A DNA stretch of 16,171 nt, from contig JBCCSZ010000177.1 in NCBI GenBank assembly GCA_039199225.1, forward strand, positions 1 through 16,171. The letters run 5' to 3'. Both the position numbers and the translations under genes were made by a program. Positions 13,859 through 16,171 of the stretch are shown in pieces (within the stretch, counting starts at the first letter, position 1; each line of letters begins with the position of its first letter). The notes beneath the pieces were generated by a model. That model had not been told where the DNA came from and did not search any database. It saw only the letters and a list, made by a program, of their open reading frames with translations. The stretch comes from JBCCSZ01 sp039199225 (GTDB lineage: Bacteria > Bacteroidota > Bacteroidia > Chitinophagales > Saprospiraceae).

Positions 13859-14927
13859 CTTCAATTCTGGCAGGGTCCTCATCCACCTGCTCGTGCTGAC
13901 GCTTCTTTAGAGGGTTGGCGTGCATTTCTTGGTAAGCTTTGCGCTTTTTGGCTATGTCGATGGCCAAGAAGAGGGCTCTTCGAAAGGAAGCCGGATCGGC
14001 CATGTTCTTTCCAGCAATATCGTACGCAGTACCGTGGTCCGGCGAGGTGCGGATGCTTGGAAGACCGGCCGTGTAATTGACACCTTGGCCAAAGGATAGT
14101 GTTTTGAAAGGCACTAGGCCCTGGTCGTGGTACATCGCAAGGATGCCATCAAATTTCTTGAAAGTTCCCGAGCCAAAAAAGCCGTCCGCAGGGAAAGGTC
14201 CCATCACCAGTACCCCTTTCTTTTTAGCCTCTATGACCACTGGTCGGATGACCTGCTCTTCTTCCGTTCCGATCAAGCCATCATCGCTCGCATGTGGATT
14301 GAGCGCTAGAACGGCAATCGAAGGACGCTCAATGCCAAAATCTACCTTTAGACTTTTATTGAAAATCTGAAGTTTCTTCCGAATTTTCTCTTTGGAAATC
14401 ACCTCGGGTACATCTCTCAACGGCAGGTGGTTGGTCGCCAAACCAATGCGAAGCTCATCATTGACCATGAGCATCAAGCTCTCCGAAACGCCAAAAGCAT
14501 TTGTGATGTACTCCGTATGCCCGGGGTAAGGAAAATTGGCCATTTGCATGGCTTTTTTGTGGATGGGGGCTGTCACCAAGGCATCGATCGAGCCATTTTT
14601 CAAATCATTGGTCGCCTGCTCCAAGGAAATGTAAGCGTATTTACCACTGGTATCCGACAACTTTCCTAAGGTGATATTCACATTGTCTTGCCAACAGTTG
14701 ACAACATTGATGCGATCGTGCCGCACGCGGTCAATCGAATTGGCTGTGGAGAAAGAAAAATCGTCCAAGCCCACTATATTCTTATGGTAGGACAGCACTT
14801 TGGAAGAGCCATAAATAACAGGCACACAGTATTTGAGTATCTCTTTGCGGTGCAAGGTCTTCAAAATGACTTCCAATCCAACGCCGTTTATGTCTCCGAT
14901 GCTTATTCCTACTTTTACTTTTTCCAT
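13839..14927 (-). CDS. pdxA: 4-hydroxythreonine-4-phosphate dehydrogenase PdxA
   Basis: PdxA oxidises 4-phosphohydroxy-L-threonine with NAD, leading to the amino-ketone that PdxJ condenses with deoxyxylulose phosphate to pyridoxine phosphate (vitamin B6, cytoplasm). The 362 residues carry the opening GISIGDINGVGLEV (7-20), TAPIHKKA (119-126), and PGHTEY (136-140 region). The metal-binding histidines are His167 (ATNHLPL), His212 (LNPHASD) and His267 (AMYHDQG), at almost the same numbers as in E. coli PdxA, and the NAD/substrate motif TSPDHGTAYDIAG lies at 294-306. The last ~25 residues (KKRQHEQVDEDPARIEEKEGSQ) are a charged extension beyond the usual end. It is divergent from the EamA permease gene and converges with the glucosaminidase gene, with its stop inside that gene's terminator. 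Confidence 0.97.
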   Translation of the reverse strand: MEKVKVGISIGDINGVGLEVILKTLHRKEILKYCVPVIYGSSKVLSYHKNIVGLDDFSFSTANSIDRVRHDRINVVNCWQDNVNITLGKLSDTSGKYAYISLEQATNDLKNGSIDALVTAPIHKKAMQMANFPYPGHTEYITNAFGVSESLMLMVNDELRIGLATNHLPLRDVPEVISKEKIRKKLQIFNKSLKVDFGIERPSIAVLALNPHASDDGLIGTEEEQVIRPVVIEAKKKGVLVMGPFPADGFFGSGTFKKFDGILAMYHDQGLVPFKTLSFGQGVNYTAGLPSIRTSPDHGTAYDIAGKNMADPASFRRALFLAIDIAKKRKAYQEMHANPLKKRQHEQVDEDPARIEEKEGSQ

Positions 14928-14967
14928 ATGCTTTCGTTAAATCCGGTGCTATGTCCTCTGTGATAAA

Positions 14968-14975
14968 TACCTTTG
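14968..14975 (+). promoter_or_regulatory. Candidate -7 box of the EamA permease gene
   Basis: TACCTTTG matches TAnnTTTG exactly, 77 bases before the ATG at 15053. A matching -33 TTTG is not visible at the expected distance, so confidence is limited. Confidence 0.35.
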
Positions 14976-15001
14976 CAGTGTAGTAGTTCTTAAAATTTGC
15001 T

Positions 15002-15009
15002 CAAAGATA
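15002..15009 (-). promoter_or_regulatory. Candidate -7 box of pdxA
   Basis: On the minus strand TATCTTTG (15009-15002) is identical to the tsaB -7 box and matches the consensus. The leader to the pdxA ATG at 14927 would be about 70 bases. The nearest upstream TTG is about 30 bases away, too far for a typical -33 element. Confidence 0.4.
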
Positions 15010-15052
15010 CAGAAATAAGCCGACATTCATACCTGACTGCAATCGACTGAAT

Positions 15053-15961
15053 ATGTCTCCGAAACCAAAAGCACACATCGCCCTGTTCACTGTTGCCTTA
15101 ATATATGGTGCCAACTATACCGTTGCTAAAGAAGTGATGAACAATGGGTACATCCAGCCCGTAGGATTCATCCTCATCCGGGTTACTGCCGCTCTTTTTT
15201 TCTTCCAGGTATTTCAACGTTTGTTTATCCGCGAAAAGATTGCCCGCCAGGATTTGCTGCGCTTCTTCCTATGTGGCTTATTTGGTGTGGCCATCAACCA
15301 AATCTGCTTTTTCAGCGGCTTGAAGTACACAACGCCCATCAACGCATCCCTGATTATGACGACAACGCCTATTTTGGTTCTACTTTCGTCGGCCATACTC
15401 ATTGGCGAAAAAATCACCTTCCAAAAGATTTTGGGCATCCTCATCGGCGCTACCGGTGCAATTATGCTCATCAGCTTTGGGCAGAAGGTCGACTTCCAAC
15501 GGGAGCAGCTATTCGGTGATCTACTCATTTTGATCAATGCTTGCTCCTATGGTATTTACATCGTTCTTGCCAAGACTTTAATGGATAAATATCAGCCGCT
15601 CACCGTGGTCAGTTGGATCTTTTTCTTTGGCTGGTTATTCATTATACCGCTGGGCTTTAAGGAAGCTAGCATGGTGGAATGGGGTAGCTTCCCCCTACAC
15701 ATTTGGTTGGCCGTCGCATTTGTCATTTTGTTGGCAACTGTGGTTACCTATTTGCTGAATGCCTTTGCGCTAAGCATCGTCAATCCGTCGACCGTGAGCA
15801 TCTACATCTATCTGCAACCCTTGCTGGCCAGTGCCATTGCGCTGGCATTTGCCAAAGACAAACTGGAACCAGAGAAAGTACTGGCAGGTGCGATGATTTT
15901 TGTAGGGGTCTACCTCGTCAGCCAATCCTCTGTCAAAAAAGCAGTCGCCAAGAAGGGTTAA
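15053..15961 (+). CDS. EamA/DMT-superfamily inner-membrane permease
   Basis: A 302-residue member of the drug/metabolite transporter superfamily with two EamA repeats (about 8-142 and 155-292) and ten hydrophobic segments, the normal size and topology. The first helix holds the common motif ALIYGANYTVAKEVM (15-29), and each repeat ends in a G-x-x-L/M-I-x-x-G-x-x-L/I pattern (ILGILIGATGAIML; VLAGAMIFVGVYLV). The C-terminus is basic (KKAVAKKG). The family exports amino acids, nucleobases, sugars or drugs; the substrate cannot be told from sequence. It is divergent from pdxA with 125 bases between starts, so a link with vitamin B6 is possible but unproved. Confidence 0.93.
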   Translation: MSPKPKAHIALFTVALIYGANYTVAKEVMNNGYIQPVGFILIRVTAALFFFQVFQRLFIREKIARQDLLRFFLCGLFGVAINQICFFSGLKYTTPINASLIMTTTPILVLLSSAILIGEKITFQKILGILIGATGAIMLISFGQKVDFQREQLFGDLLILINACSYGIYIVLAKTLMDKYQPLTVVSWIFFFGWLFIIPLGFKEASMVEWGSFPLHIWLAVAFVILLATVVTYLLNAFALSIVNPSTVSIYIYLQPLLASAIALAFAKDKLEPEKVLAGAMIFVGVYLVSQSSVKKAVAKKG

Positions 15962-16171
15962 AAGAGCAGATAGAAAAGGAAGCGACCAAGGCTCAAAATG
16001 TCACAAATAACAATAAACTTTAATAAAAGTCGGCCCATCAGTAGACATTTCATATAATCAAATACAAAAATTGTAGCTTTATTATTGCTCACATATGTTT
16101 CGCTGTGGAACAGAAGGATTTAAGTGAACAGATAAAAACAATTTTAAATAAATTTAATCTTTAAATTATTA

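Noticed and set aside
16105..16164. Short GTG-started frame (VEQKDLSEQIKTILNKFNL) near the right edge
   Set aside because: Only 19 residues, ends before the window does, and no supporting promoter or family; a gene may start beyond the edge but cannot be shown.

Overview
The window looks like ordinary chromosome from a member of the phylum Bacteroidota, perhaps a Saprospirales/Lewinella-type marine bacterium (phylum fairly sure, lower rank only an inference). The reasons are several promoters matching the Bacteroidota -7 box TAnnTTTG, mostly without Shine-Dalgarno sequences; a DksA/TraR-like protein with the degenerate zinc finger common in that phylum; an LspA and S41 protease of Bacteroidota type; and AT-rich intergenic DNA between moderate-GC genes. 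There is no rRNA, tRNA, CRISPR array, insertion sequence or phage module.

Layout. 1-2774 (minus strand): the N-terminal 213 residues of a lipoprotein that runs off the left edge, then uvrB (nucleotide excision repair). 3081-5809 (plus): a YbfF-type alpha/beta hydrolase and an exported S41 (CtpA-type) protease ending in a hairpin terminator. 5881-6134: two low-complexity blocks, a strict 8-bp tandem array (14 units in perfect register) and an inverted-orientation relative, which flank a near-consensus promoter for tsaB (6160-6846; t6A tRNA modification). 7006-7869: two paralogous cysteine-free ArsR-type regulators with strong hairpins and a shared promoter-proximal motif. 8157-9487 (minus): a lipoprotein signal peptidase (lspA) with an unusual acidic tail and a DksA/TraR-like regulator, each followed by a near-perfect hairpin terminator. 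9706-11961 (minus): an exported 18-repeat TPR protein. 11962-12725: a 764-base AT-rich intergenic stretch with inverted repeats and two tiny tandem ORFs on the minus strand. 12726-13775 (plus): an exported glucosaminidase-type cell-wall hydrolase. 13839-14927 (minus): pdxA (vitamin B6 synthesis), whose last codons overlap the terminator of the convergent glucosaminidase gene. 15053-15961 (plus): an EamA/DMT permease. The last 210 bases show no convincing gene.

Most genes are single transcription units with their own promoter and terminator, so this is not an operon for one pathway. A loose envelope theme runs through it: LspA processes lipoproteins, the first gene encodes one, the glucosaminidase may be one, and the S41 protease and TPR protein are exported. 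No obvious new multi-gene system is visible. The most unusual structures are the 8-bp array around the tsaB promoter, the ArsR pair with its candidate operator, and the acidic LspA tail.
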